Notes: generated from the sequence alone by a model not told the origin. Shown: positions 1 to 6,353, numbered from the stretch's first letter. The stretch: 14,121 bases of DNA from Patescibacteria group bacterium (GCA_018817995.1 JAHISW010000024.1:1-14121); one strand, 5' to 3'. Numbers and translations: made by a program.

Positions 1-33
1 AATGCGTTGCTCTACCAGCTGAGCTACTTCGGC
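1..33 (-). tRNA. tRNA, 5' half only (runs off the left edge); isotype unresolved
   Basis: Read on the minus strand this gives a 7-nt acceptor 5' strand GCCGAAG, TA, a D-arm GCTC-AGCTGGTA-GAGC, A26, the 5' anticodon stem ACGCA and TT at positions 32-33. The window ends exactly before the anticodon, so the isotype cannot be read. It lies 12 nt downstream of tRNA-Thr on the same strand and is probably in the same transcript. A second threonine isoacceptor is possible, but this is a guess from overall similarity. Confidence 0.85.
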
Positions 34-45
34 GACTCATAAATG

Positions 46-118
46 AGCTGACGGCCAGACTTGAACTGGCGACCTACTCCTTACCATGGAGTTGCTCTAC
101 CAACTGAGCTACGTCAGC
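46..118 (-). tRNA. tRNA-Thr (anticodon GGU)
   Basis: A complete cloverleaf is visible on the minus strand: acceptor GCTGACG pairs with CGTCAGC, D-arm GCTC/GAGC, anticodon stem ACTCC/GGAGT with loop ATGGTAA (anticodon GGT in DNA), a five-base variable region, and T-arm GCCAG/CTGGC with a TTCAAGT loop. The discriminator is T at position 46 and no CCA follows, so CCA must be added after transcription. It reads the threonine codons ACC and ACU. The gene starts 8 nt after the stop codon of the RelE/ParE-type toxin gene, and a promoter-like sequence lies inside that gene. Confidence 0.95.
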
Positions 119-126
119 ATACCTCT

Positions 127-402
127 CTATTTTTTATACACATCATGGTCGCCAATGGCAAGAAGCGCTATTTCTCTTTTTGAAACATACTCAAAAACAA
201 TTCGTGTTTTGTAATTCACAGAAAAACTATAACAACCCTTAAAATACCCTCTTAGTTTATGGACTTTTAAAAATTCATGATTTCTAGGATCTTTCAACAA
301 ATTTATCTTTTCTTTTATCTCCGCCCTAAGATCTTCGCCAAAAACATTGTATTGTCTGATGAATTTGGGAAAATATCCTATCCTGATTCCCGCTTTCTTC
401 AT
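127..402 (-). CDS. Type II toxin, RelE/ParE family
   Basis: The 91-residue basic protein has the layout of RelE/ParE toxins: an N-terminal helical hairpin, a central KVHKLRG...GCYSFSVNYKTRIVFEY beta region, and a C-terminal AIGDHDVYKK strand matching the family's usual 'iG.Hd.vY' ending. Family members are ribosome-dependent mRNA endonucleases or gyrase poisons; the sequence does not decide which, though the SFSVNYKTRIVFEY/GDHDVY style favours the RelE/YafQ-like mRNA interferase side. The ATG overlaps the antitoxin stop in an ATGA, so translation is probably coupled. The stop codon is 8 nt from tRNA-Thr on the same strand, and a tRNA promoter candidate lies within the gene. Fold assignment is firm, exact subfamily is not. 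Confidence 0.88.
   Translation of the reverse strand: MKKAGIRIGYFPKFIRQYNVFGEDLRAEIKEKINLLKDPRNHEFLKVHKLRGYFKGCYSFSVNYKTRIVFEYVSKREIALLAIGDHDVYKK
133..161 (-). promoter_or_regulatory. Probable promoter of the tRNA genes, inside the toxin 3' end
   Basis: On the minus strand there is a -35-like TTGCCA (156-161), a 17-nt spacer and a -10-like TATAAA (133-138). Transcription would start about 7 nt downstream, leaving a leader of about 8 nt before tRNA-Thr. The elements sit within the last codons of the toxin gene. This rests on pattern matching only; processing from a toxin-antitoxin read-through transcript is the alternative. Confidence 0.5.
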
Positions 403-617
403 ATTTTCTTAACCAATTCATCAATGTCGCCGTAAAGTATCTCTCCTTTTCTCACGCCTCTTTGCGCTTCCAGGACATCGTTTATCGCCTGCTCCTCAGC
501 CAACCGTCTAACCGCCTTGCGAACAACCTCCGCTTTTGTTGGCGCATAGCCACTCTTAACCGAACTCTCTATGAACTCTTCAAGATTAGAAGGGAATGGA
601 ATTGAAAGTGTAGACAT
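399..617 (-). CDS. Ribbon-helix-helix antitoxin (ParD/CopG type)
   Basis: The 72-residue protein starts MSTLSIPFPSNLEEFIE, a short beta strand followed by helices (SGYAPTKAEVVRKAVRRLAEEQ), which is the ParD/CopG DNA-binding fold. The remainder (NDVLEAQRGVRKGEILYGDIDELVKKI) is the expected toxin-wrapping tail. The reading frame is open to 656, but that upstream ATG falls inside the -10/operator region and before the predicted transcription start, so the ATG at 615-617 is chosen. There is no clear Shine-Dalgarno sequence. The gene overlaps the toxin by 4 nt. It should neutralise the toxin and repress the operon through the 17-bp palindrome just upstream, as is known for the family; that regulation is inferred here. 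Confidence 0.87.
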   Translation of the reverse strand: MSTLSIPFPSNLEEFIESSVKSGYAPTKAEVVRKAVRRLAEEQAINDVLEAQRGVRKGEILYGDIDELVKKI

Positions 618-641
618 AATACAAAATAATATTAACTTATA

Positions 642-658
642 ATATGATATTATCATAT
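642..658. promoter_or_regulatory. Palindromic operator of the toxin-antitoxin operon
   Basis: This is a perfect 8-bp inverted repeat, ATATGATA-T-TATCATAT, covering the -10 of the antitoxin promoter. A symmetric site at this position is what an autorepressing RHH antitoxin would be expected to bind. The symmetry is seen directly; protein binding is inferred. Confidence 0.65.
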
Positions 659-681
659 GTCCTCTTCCCAGTCCTTGTCAA
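652..681 (-). promoter_or_regulatory. Promoter of the toxin-antitoxin operon
   Basis: On the minus strand there is a perfect -35 TTGACA (676-681), an 18-nt spacer and a -10 TATGAT (652-657). The start site would be near 645, giving a leader of about 28 nt before the antitoxin ATG at 617. The -10 lies within the palindromic operator. Confidence 0.7.
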
Positions 682-683
682 CC

Positions 684-712
684 CAAAAACTAAAAACTCC
701 CACAAGGGGAGT
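684..712 (-). terminator. Rho-independent terminator after the M16-lipoprotein operon
   Basis: A hairpin with stem ACTCCC/GGGAGT (696-701 with 707-712) and loop ACAAG is followed on the minus strand by TTTTTAGTTTTT. It lies 7 nt past the lipoprotein stop codon and just upstream of the toxin-antitoxin -35. A T7 run also follows it on the plus strand, but no plus-strand gene ends there. Confidence 0.8.
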
Positions 713-719
713 CTTTTTT

Positions 720-1319
720 TCAAAAACCATAAGAAGTCGGTGGAACTTTTGTAATTTTAAATCCATTCTCTTTTATAAAATTCACAAGTTCCCAAAATTC
801 TTTGGTTGGTTTTCCTGTGTGATACATATTTGTTGAACCCGCAATATTTCCTTTTCTATATACAACACTATAATGTTTTCTTTCCTTCTTCATCAAATTT
901 TCTTCCATTAAATCAGCGTCTGTTTTGTTGCTATAAAGGATTGCCTGTGAAACAAAAACTCCTGTTTTTGACTTCAGCGTATGACCTGCTGAACTATAAA
1001 AACAACTTATAAAAAATTGAACATTTCCGGGAATTTCAAGATTAATTTCTGTCTTGGGAATTCTGCCGAATTCTTCGCCTGTCAAAATAAGAGGATTATT
1101 CCTTCGTTCAACACCAGTAAATTCTTCAATCTTTGTAAAAAATTCATTCAAACTTTGGAGCTCTTTAACAGAAAGCCGATGAGCAGTTTCAGGCGCTACA
1201 ATATTAAGATCATTTTTTTTCATTCCGCCTTCTCCTTTCTTGATTGAATCTAGACAAGACACAGAAAAAAAACCAGCAAGTAAAATTGCAACAACCAACA
1301 AGCAAAATCTTTTTTTCAT
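720..1319 (-). CDS. Putative lipoprotein, function unknown
   Basis: A 199-residue protein beginning MKKRFCLLVVAILLAGFFSVSC: basic N-region, hydrophobic core and an SVSC lipobox with Cys22 as the likely lipidated residue, so it is probably anchored to the outer face of the membrane. The mature part is charged with no recognisable catalytic motif. The reading frame extends upstream to a TTG at 1337 inside tatD, but the ATG at 1317-1319 has a good Shine-Dalgarno (AAGGAG, 1326-1331, 6-nt spacing), which decides the start. It begins one nucleotide after the tatD stop, with its ribosome site inside the tatD 3' end, so translation is likely coupled. It is the last gene of the operon and I do not recognise a named family. 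Confidence 0.75.
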   Translation of the reverse strand: MKKRFCLLVVAILLAGFFSVSCLDSIKKGEGGMKKNDLNIVAPETAHRLSVKELQSLNEFFTKIEEFTGVERRNNPLILTGEEFGRIPKTEINLEIPGNVQFFISCFYSSAGHTLKSKTGVFVSQAILYSNKTDADLMEENLMKKERKHYSVVYRKGNIAGSTNMYHTGKPTKEFWELVNFIKENGFKITKVPPTSYGF

Positions 1320-1320
1320 T

Positions 1321-2172
1321 TTATTCTCCTTTTTCAAAGTTCAAAGGATTCAAAGAATCCTGCAAATTTCCACCATCTTTACATATAATACAAAACCGCC
1401 CGAAAAAAGCAAGGGCGTTTTTGGTTGTTTGTTTGGCAACTTCTTCAAAAGAAATACCTTTAATCTCCGCGATTCTTTTGGCAACTTCTTTTACATAAAC
1501 GGGCTCATTCCTTTTCCCTCGATGTGGCACAGGAGCAATCAAGGGCGCATCTGTTTCTATCATAATTTTATCCAAAGGCAGTTCTTTTATAATTTCATCA
1601 TATTGCTTCGTGAAAGTGATTATTCCCGTGAAAGAAATAAAAAAACCAAGCTCAACATATTTTCTAGCTTCTTCAAGGGTTCCTGTAAAACAATGAACAT
1701 CACCCCGAAACCCGGTTTCGGGGTTTTTGTAATTTTTAAGAATTTCCAAAACATCATTATGGGCGTCTCTGCAGTGAATCATTAAAGGTTTATTTAATTC
1801 AATCGCCAATTTAATCTGTTTTTCAAAAAGCTCTTTCTGGTTTTCTTGTGTCTGTGGGACATCCGATGTCCCACACCTAAAGTAATCCAAGCCGCACTCG
1901 CCTATCGCAACCGCTTTTGGATTTCCTGCCAGCTCTCTTAACGCATCTATATCTATTTTTTTATTTGCATCCTCCGGATGTACGCCAACACACGCCCACA
2001 CCCCTTCATGTTCGCCAGCAATTTGCACAGCCTTTGCAGACCCCTCCATAGAAGCGCCTACTGTTATCATCCATGTTTTTTCGTTTAAAGCTCTTTTTAT
2101 AACTTCTTGCCTGTCTTTATCAAAATCAGGAAAATCTAAATGGCAATGAATGTCTATTAATTCGGGCACCAT
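1321..2172 (-). CDS. tatD: TatD family metal-dependent hydrolase (DNase)
   Basis: A 283-residue TIM-barrel amidohydrolase with all TatD landmarks: metal-binding IDIHCHLD (His9, His11), GVHPED, GECGLDYF (Glu92), MIHCRDAH (His133), DVHCFTGT (His160) and IETDAP (Asp208). Family members are Mg2+-dependent 3'-5' nucleases acting on damaged or single-stranded DNA, and some act on other phosphoesters. The protein is somewhat longer than the usual 250-265 residues because of three local additions: residues 100-107 (CGTSDVPQ), residues 151-156 (PETGFR) and a C-terminal tail after about residue 258. Each addition coincides with an inverted repeat in the DNA. None interrupts a metal ligand, so activity is probably kept. 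The gene starts 2 nt after metG and ends 1 nt before the lipoprotein start. Confidence 0.95.
   Translation of the reverse strand: MVPELIDIHCHLDFPDFDKDRQEVIKRALNEKTWMITVGASMEGSAKAVQIAGEHEGVWACVGVHPEDANKKIDIDALRELAGNPKAVAIGECGLDYFRCGTSDVPQTQENQKELFEKQIKLAIELNKPLMIHCRDAHNDVLEILKNYKNPETGFRGDVHCFTGTLEEARKYVELGFFISFTGIITFTKQYDEIIKELPLDKIMIETDAPLIAPVPHRGKRNEPVYVKEVAKRIAEIKGISFEEVAKQTTKNALAFFGRFCIICKDGGNLQDSLNPLNFEKGE
1326..1331 (-). promoter_or_regulatory. Shine-Dalgarno site of the lipoprotein gene, inside the tatD 3' end
   Basis: AAGGAG on the minus strand, 6 nt before the ATG at 1319, encodes the final residues of TatD. It identifies the true lipoprotein start and is one of the few strong ribosome-binding sites in the window. 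Confidence 0.75.
1345..1361. repeat. Inverted repeat in the tatD 3' tail
   Basis: AGGATTC-AAA-GAATCCT is a perfect 7-bp inverted repeat within a run of TTCAAAG words (1333-1339, 1340-1346, 1349-1355). It encodes part of the C-terminal extension beyond the usual TatD end. Confidence 0.6.
1703..1723. repeat. 21-bp perfect palindrome inside tatD
   Basis: The arms CCCCGAAACC and GGTTTCGGGG flank a single C. The element encodes PETGFR (residues 151-156) between two conserved TatD blocks, where most homologues have a short loop. It looks like an in-frame palindromic insertion. Confidence 0.75.
1853..1875. repeat. 23-bp perfect palindrome inside tatD
   Basis: The arms TGTGGGACATC and GATGTCCCACA flank a single C. 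The element encodes CGTSDVPQ (residues 100-107), directly after the conserved GECGLDYF motif, and keeps the reading frame. Confidence 0.8.
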
Positions 2173-2174
2173 AT

Positions 2175-3560
2175 TTAATCTTTTCTTGGAAATAGCGGTT
2201 CCGGCATTTTGTTGTTTTTGATTATCTCCAGAATTTTTTTTGATGTTTCTAGCATAAATGGTTCCAACATACGCCCAATGCGATAAAGATTTAAGACCAG
2301 ATTTTCTATAACCTTCTTATCTTTTGATTCCCATGGTTTCTTCTCTTGAATTTCATTATCCAGTTCTGAAATTTTATTCCATACATAATCCATGGCTAAA
2401 TCAATTCTAAATTCGTTCATTTTTTCCGCAAGGTAACCTCCAAACTTATATCCCGTGGTGTCTCCAACTACGGGCTTTTCGAGGTTATCTTGGGCCATTT
2501 TCATTACTCTGCTCACCAAATTCCCCAGCCCATTCGCCAAATTCGCGTTGTACGCTTCTTTGAATTTTTCTTTTGTTACCTCACCATCTTCGAAAGGAGT
2601 TATCTCTCTCAACAGATAATAGCGAAGCGCATCCGTCCCATATTCTTTAATCAATTCAAAAGGGTCTATAACATTCCCATCTGTTTTGGACATTCTTTTT
2701 CCATCAGACAAAACAAAACCGTGAACAAAAATTTTCTTCGGCAATTCTAACCCTGCGGATAAAAGCATTGCTGGCCAGATCACAGCATGGAATCTTAAAA
2801 TATCTTTTCCTATCATGTGCAGATCAGCCGGCCAATATTTCTTTGGATATAAATAATTTGTTAAAGCTTCCACCCAAACATACATTGTTTGTGAGTCGTC
2901 TCCGGGAACTGGCACACCCCAGCCTTTCACTTTCTTTGATGGCCTGGAACAACTAATATCCTTCACATCTTTTAACATTTCCAAAACTTCGTTTTTTCTG
3001 GATTTCGATAAAATTTCCAACTCGTCATTTCCAATTTTTTCTCTTACTGCGCCAACGTATTCAGAAAGTTTGAAGAAGTAATTTTCTTCCTCAATCAACT
3101 CTGGATTTTTTGATTGATGATAAGGACATTTTCCGTCCACCAAATCTTTTTCCGTCACATAGGCCTCACACCCCACGCAATAATACCCTTTGTATTTATC
3201 TTTATAAATATCCCCTTTCTCGGCAATCTTTTTCCAAAATTCCTGAGCATTTGGCCAGTGTTTTTCCTTGTCACTTGTCCTAATAAAACCATCGTTGGAA
3301 ATGTTTAAGTCTTCTATGAGTTTTTTAAATTTTTCCACGCTTTCATCAACAAATTCCTTTGTCTCCTTATTCATTGCCTCGGCAGCCTGCACTATTTTAA
3401 TTCCATGTTCATCAGTTCCCGTCAAAAAATAAACTTCTTTCTTGAGAAGCCTTTGGTACCGGGCAATCACATCCGCCTGTACTTTTTCTAAAGCATGCCC
3501 TAAATGTGGTGGCGCATTGACATAATCAATCGCTGTCGTTATATAAAATTTTTCTCCCAT
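2175..3560 (-). CDS. metG: Methionyl-tRNA synthetase (short, single-zinc-knuckle form)
   Basis: A 461-residue class I synthetase that charges tRNA-Met, including the initiator. Visible parts: N-terminal YITTAIDYVNAPPHLGH with the HIGH-type HLGH at 19-22, TGTDEHG (about 47-53), a zinc knuckle Cys128-x2-Cys131 ... Cys145-x2-His148, MYVWVEALTNY, the KMSKS loop in the form KRMSKTDGN (288-296), and an alpha-helical anticodon domain with GLGNLVSR and KPW. The single CxxC/CxxH knuckle resembles the Thermus-type enzyme. There is no C-terminal EMAP-type tRNA-binding domain, making it shorter than the Bacillus or E. coli enzymes. It follows the AI-2E-type permease by 9 nt and precedes tatD by 2 nt; no Shine-Dalgarno is visible. 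Confidence 0.97.
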   Translation of the reverse strand: MGEKFYITTAIDYVNAPPHLGHALEKVQADVIARYQRLLKKEVYFLTGTDEHGIKIVQAAEAMNKETKEFVDESVEKFKKLIEDLNISNDGFIRTSDKEKHWPNAQEFWKKIAEKGDIYKDKYKGYYCVGCEAYVTEKDLVDGKCPYHQSKNPELIEEENYFFKLSEYVGAVREKIGNDELEILSKSRKNEVLEMLKDVKDISCSRPSKKVKGWGVPVPGDDSQTMYVWVEALTNYLYPKKYWPADLHMIGKDILRFHAVIWPAMLLSAGLELPKKIFVHGFVLSDGKRMSKTDGNVIDPFELIKEYGTDALRYYLLREITPFEDGEVTKEKFKEAYNANLANGLGNLVSRVMKMAQDNLEKPVVGDTTGYKFGGYLAEKMNEFRIDLAMDYVWNKISELDNEIQEKKPWESKDKKVIENLVLNLYRIGRMLEPFMLETSKKILEIIKNNKMPEPLFPRKD

Positions 3561-3569
3561 AAAAACAAA

Positions 3570-4616
3570 CTATTCCTTCTTCAGGGCGCTGTATTTCTTG
3601 TCAGCAATATCGCCCAAAAACTCCATTAAAACAGTCGCCACGGGTATCGCTAACAAAATTCCAAAAAATCCGCCCAGTTGACCCCCGACAATAATTGAGA
3701 GAACTACAATTATGGGAGGCACCCCCACTATCTTTCTAACAACCAAAGGATATATCAAGTGGTTTTCAAACTGCTGAATGATAACATAAAGGGCAACAAC
3801 CATAAGCGCCAAAGAAGGATTATGCATAAAAGTCATAATAATAGGAGGAACCGAGGCCAAAATGGGCCCAAAAATAGGAATCAATTCAAATACCGCCGCC
3901 AAAAGGGCGAAAGTCAAAGCATATTCCACGCCCAAAATAGTTAAGCCCAAATAAACCAGCACACCCACAAGGACGCCCAAAAGAATCTGTCCCTGCATCC
4001 AGCGTCCTATCTTTTTACGGGATCTTTCCCAAAGACCAAGGATATAATTTTCATACTCGGCGGGCGTGATAATTCTTAAAAAACTACCCAATCCATCTTT
4101 TTGGACAGAAAGATAAAAAGAAATAATAATAATCATAAAAAACGACAACGCGCCTCCAAAGATGCTTGCCGTTGCTTGGAAAAATCCTGTCGCAAGAGAG
4201 CTAATTTTGTCTCGCAATCCAACAAAAACTTCCTGTAAAATAGTTCCCAAAGAGCCATCTGAAATTGGCAGAAAACTTAGCAAGTTTTGGAAATATGTCG
4301 GATTTTCAAAATACTTCGGCAGATTGGACGCGAAACCAGAAACTTCAGAAATAAATGTCGGCACAACTAGATAGAAAACAAGACCAAGCATCAAAAACAT
4401 AACCAAATATATAAAAAGGACAGAGAGGACGCGCGGAATACGTTTTTGTTCAAACCACTTCGCCGCCGGAGCCACCGCAGAAGCAATAACAATTGAAAAT
4501 AAGACAACAGCCACAATATTGCGAATAAAATAAAGTCCGACGAGCAACAGCGCCAAAAGAAAAACTTTCAGGATAGTTCCTGTGGTAATTTCTATCGTAT
4601 TGTTTTTTTGAGACAT
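3570..4616 (-). CDS. AI-2E family transporter (PerM/YdiK/TqsA-type membrane protein)
   Basis: A 348-residue polytopic membrane protein with the AI-2E exporter layout: two N-terminal hydrophobic segments (about 14-48), another at 63-86, a soluble, mainly extracytoplasmic stretch (about 87-150), a hydrophobic segment at 153-170, and a C-terminal hydrophobic half carrying the family signature (ELIPIFGPILASVPP at 244-258, then QQFENHLIYPLVVRKIVGVPP and GILLAIPVA). Members export AI-2 or small solutes, or act as Na+/H+ antiporters; the substrate cannot be read from sequence, and AI-2 itself is doubtful because no luxS is in view. It begins one nucleotide after the M16 protease stop codon without a clear Shine-Dalgarno, consistent with operon coupling. 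Confidence 0.9.
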   Translation of the reverse strand: MSQKNNTIEITTGTILKVFLLALLLVGLYFIRNIVAVVLFSIVIASAVAPAAKWFEQKRIPRVLSVLFIYLVMFLMLGLVFYLVVPTFISEVSGFASNLPKYFENPTYFQNLLSFLPISDGSLGTILQEVFVGLRDKISSLATGFFQATASIFGGALSFFMIIIISFYLSVQKDGLGSFLRIITPAEYENYILGLWERSRKKIGRWMQGQILLGVLVGVLVYLGLTILGVEYALTFALLAAVFELIPIFGPILASVPPIIMTFMHNPSLALMVVALYVIIQQFENHLIYPLVVRKIVGVPPIIVVLSIIVGGQLGGFFGILLAIPVATVLMEFLGDIADKKYSALKKE

Positions 4617-4617
4617 T

Positions 4618-5907
4618 TTAGAATTGTTTATAAATTAATGACTTATAAAATTTTTCTTTTTTTGCAAAGTCTTCGTGTTTCCCAATAATCGCCACACTCA
4701 TCCTGTTTGGGTTAAACGCTTCCTTCGCTACTTTCAAAATATCATTTTGGCTGATTTTTTCAATCCTTTCCAAAACTTTTTCCGGCTGAAGAACTTTATT
4801 GTAAAAAAGTTCCTGATTGGCGCAAAAACTTGCGATATCGTCCGACGTTTCCAGAGCTAAAGACATCTGCCCCCTCAAGAAACTTTTCGCAAATTTTAAT
4901 TCATTCTTAGAAATGCCTCTCCTTTTTAACAGTCTTGAAATTTCTCCCATTTTTTTAAGAGTTTCTTCCACTTTGTCATGAGCAACACCAGCGCCCATGC
5001 CCAAATATCCGCAATCCGTACATTGGTCCCCAAAAGCAAAAACATAATAGGCAAGCCCCAGCTTTTCCCTAATTTCCATAAAAAGACGCGACGACGCGTT
5101 ACCTCCAAGCATCACGGCAAGAAGATTCAAGGCATACCTTTTTTCGTCAAACATATTATATGCCCTAAAAGCCAATGCCAAATGCGCCTGGTCAGAATCT
5201 TTATTTATTACTTTCACGCGCGCGGACTTTTGCGCAATTTTAATTTTTTTTGCCGGTTTATTTTTCCCCTTTCCGATTTTATTAAAACGCTTCTCAATTT
5301 CTCCAAATACTTTTTCGACATCAATATTGCCCGCCGCCACAACAATCATATTTTTTGAAAGATAATTTTTCGTTCTGTAGTCAAGAATATTTTTTCTTCT
5401 TATTTTATTAACACTTTCTTTCTCGCCCGCAATATCCCAACCAATAGGATTATCCCCATACAAAACATTCTCCAAAACCTCCCACACTTTTCTGCGAGGT
5501 TCATCTTCATACATGCTAATCTCTTGCAAAATCACCCCCCTTTCTTTTTCTATTTCCTCTTTTTTGAAAAGAGGTTCCAAAAGAATATCCGAAACAATAT
5601 CCAAACCAACACCAAAATCTTTGGCAGATGACTTTACCCAAAAACCTGTAGTTTCCTTTGATGTAAAAGCGTTGTGAGTGGCTCCTATCTTATCCAAATC
5701 CTGGTGAACTTGTCCCAACTTGGGGCGACTCTTGGTTCCCTTAAAAAACATATGCTCAAGAAAGTGAGAAATGCCACTTATGTTTTTTGTTTCGTATCTT
5801 GAGCCAACGCCTACCAGTGTCATAAAAGTCGCTGCCTCTGTATTTTCCATTGGAGCCAAAATAACCCTCAAACCATTCTTCAAAACTTTTTTCTGAAACT
5901 TAATCAT
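4618..5907 (-). CDS. M16 family zinc peptidase (processing-peptidase-like)
   Basis: A 429-residue pitrilysin-type protease of the M16B half-size class. The inverted zinc motif HxxEH is intact (HFLEH, residues 48-52), and the third ligand Glu129 lies in GVILQEISMYEDEP, at the normal spacing. The N-terminal half contains the active site; the C-terminal half (from about 225) is the inactive-like clamp domain with SDQAHLALAFRAY, GGNASSRLF and EKLGLAYYV. The family degrades or processes short unfolded peptides, often as dimers. No signal peptide is present, so it is likely cytoplasmic. The gene heads a probable operon with the permease, metG, tatD and the lipoprotein gene. Its ATG sits about 9 nt after a good extended -10, so the transcript may be nearly leaderless. 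Confidence 0.95.
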   Translation of the reverse strand: MIKFQKKVLKNGLRVILAPMENTEAATFMTLVGVGSRYETKNISGISHFLEHMFFKGTKSRPKLGQVHQDLDKIGATHNAFTSKETTGFWVKSSAKDFGVGLDIVSDILLEPLFKKEEIEKERGVILQEISMYEDEPRRKVWEVLENVLYGDNPIGWDIAGEKESVNKIRRKNILDYRTKNYLSKNMIVVAAGNIDVEKVFGEIEKRFNKIGKGKNKPAKKIKIAQKSARVKVINKDSDQAHLALAFRAYNMFDEKRYALNLLAVMLGGNASSRLFMEIREKLGLAYYVFAFGDQCTDCGYLGMGAGVAHDKVEETLKKMGEISRLLKRRGISKNELKFAKSFLRGQMSLALETSDDIASFCANQELFYNKVLQPEKVLERIEKISQNDILKVAKEAFNPNRMSVAIIGKHEDFAKKEKFYKSLIYKQF

Positions 5908-5915
5908 AAAGTTAA

Positions 5916-5924
5916 ATTATCACA
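5916..5924 (-). promoter_or_regulatory. Extended -10 promoter of the M16-permease-metG-tatD-lipoprotein operon
   Basis: The minus strand reads TGT-GATAAT, an extended -10 (TGn plus a 5/6 match to TATAAT). No convincing -35 is present. The A of the M16 ATG is the ninth base after the hexamer, so the transcript would be leaderless or nearly so. It follows directly after the terminator of the preceding gene. Confidence 0.5.
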
Positions 5925-5940
5925 AATAACCCCCAAAAGC

Positions 5941-5967
5941 AAAAAAAAGCGAGCCGAAGCCCGCTTT
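5941..5967 (-). terminator. Rho-independent terminator with UUCG loop (copy A)
   Basis: On the minus strand, AAAGCGGGC-TTCG-GCTCGCTTT is followed by more T residues (T8 in total). The stem closes a C(UUCG)G tetraloop and has one G-U wobble. It follows the stop of the 100-codon zinc-ribbon gene. A 22-base stretch of loop, stem and T tract is identical to the terminator at 7168-7195. Confidence 0.9.
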
Positions 5968-5972
5968 ATCGT

Positions 5973-6275
5973 TTACTCGTACCAATCAGATTGGCATAAA
6001 TATTTCAATATCATTTGTTCGTTTTTAGTAAGTGTAGTTATGTTTTCTTCTTTACAGTTAGGACAAACAGAAAAATTGTCATGTTTCCCGTGTCCCAGTT
6101 TATCTGCTTGTCCCACCCATCCACACCTTAGACATTTTACCATGTCAGGCAAGTCTTCTGTCGTCCAATTTATTGACGCCTTTTTGCTTTTGCTTTCTCC
6201 TACACAAAGTAATCCACCAAAAACACACAAAAGACTTAGACAAAACACCCAAAAAAGCACGTCCAAAAAATCCAT
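5973..6275 (-). CDS. Small membrane-anchored zinc-ribbon protein, function unknown
   Basis: A 100-residue protein with one N-terminal hydrophobic helix (residues about 4-26) and a soluble part with two CxxC pairs, Cys48-x2-Cys51 and Cys71-x2-Cys74, typical of a zinc ribbon. A strong Shine-Dalgarno (AAGGAGG, 6285-6291) supports translation. The ATG at 6273-6275 is 9 nt from it; a GTG at 6276-6278, 6 nt away, is an equally possible start adding one residue. Upstream is a 19-codon copy of the glyS C-terminus, downstream a UUCG terminator; this layout duplicates that of the 74-codon gene after glyS. The N-terminal 28 residues align without gaps to that protein at about 9 identities. I recognise no named family. 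Confidence 0.75.
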   Translation of the reverse strand: MDFLDVLFWVFCLSLLCVFGGLLCVGESKSKKASINWTTEDLPDMVKCLRCGWVGQADKLGHGKHDNFSVCPNCKEENITTLTKNEQMILKYLCQSDWYE

Positions 6276-6283
6276 CACACACC

Positions 6284-6353
6284 CCCTCCTTTTTCAATTT
6301 ACGAACTATTTCAATCTTCCCTGAAGATACACCAAAATGTCTTTTATGTCAAC
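6284..6353. repeat. 70-bp duplicate of the glyS 3' junction (copy A)
   Basis: It aligns without gaps to 7437-7506 with 62 of 70 bases identical by hand count. It covers the last GlyRS codons, the stop, and the Shine-Dalgarno site of the following small gene. In this copy the rest of glyS is missing. Confidence 0.9.
6285..6291 (-). promoter_or_regulatory. Strong Shine-Dalgarno site of the 100-codon gene
   Basis: AAGGAGG on the minus strand lies 6 nt before a GTG and 9 nt before an ATG in the same frame. It is part of the 70-bp block shared with the glyS/74-codon gene junction. Confidence 0.75.

Noticed and set aside
618..656. Longer antitoxin starting at the ATG at 656
   Set aside because: That ATG overlaps the -10 and operator, before the predicted transcript start, and the extra residues do not match the RHH fold.
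1320..1337. Upstream TTG start for the lipoprotein
   Set aside because: The ATG at 1319 has a well-spaced AAGGAG and gives a normal signal peptide; the TTG extension lies inside tatD.
1240..1785. Long plus-strand open frames opposite tatD and the lipoprotein gene (and others opposite metG, M16 and the membrane protein)
   Set aside because: They are antisense shadows of clearly conserved minus-strand genes, with no family features or ribosome-binding sites.
5085..5105. GACGCG/CGCGT-rich symmetric stretch in the M16 gene
   Set aside because: It encodes the conserved GGNASSRLF motif, so it needs no insertion explanation.
4926..5108. 60-codon minus-strand frame inside the M16 gene
   Set aside because: It is a shifted frame of the conserved peptidase C-terminal half.
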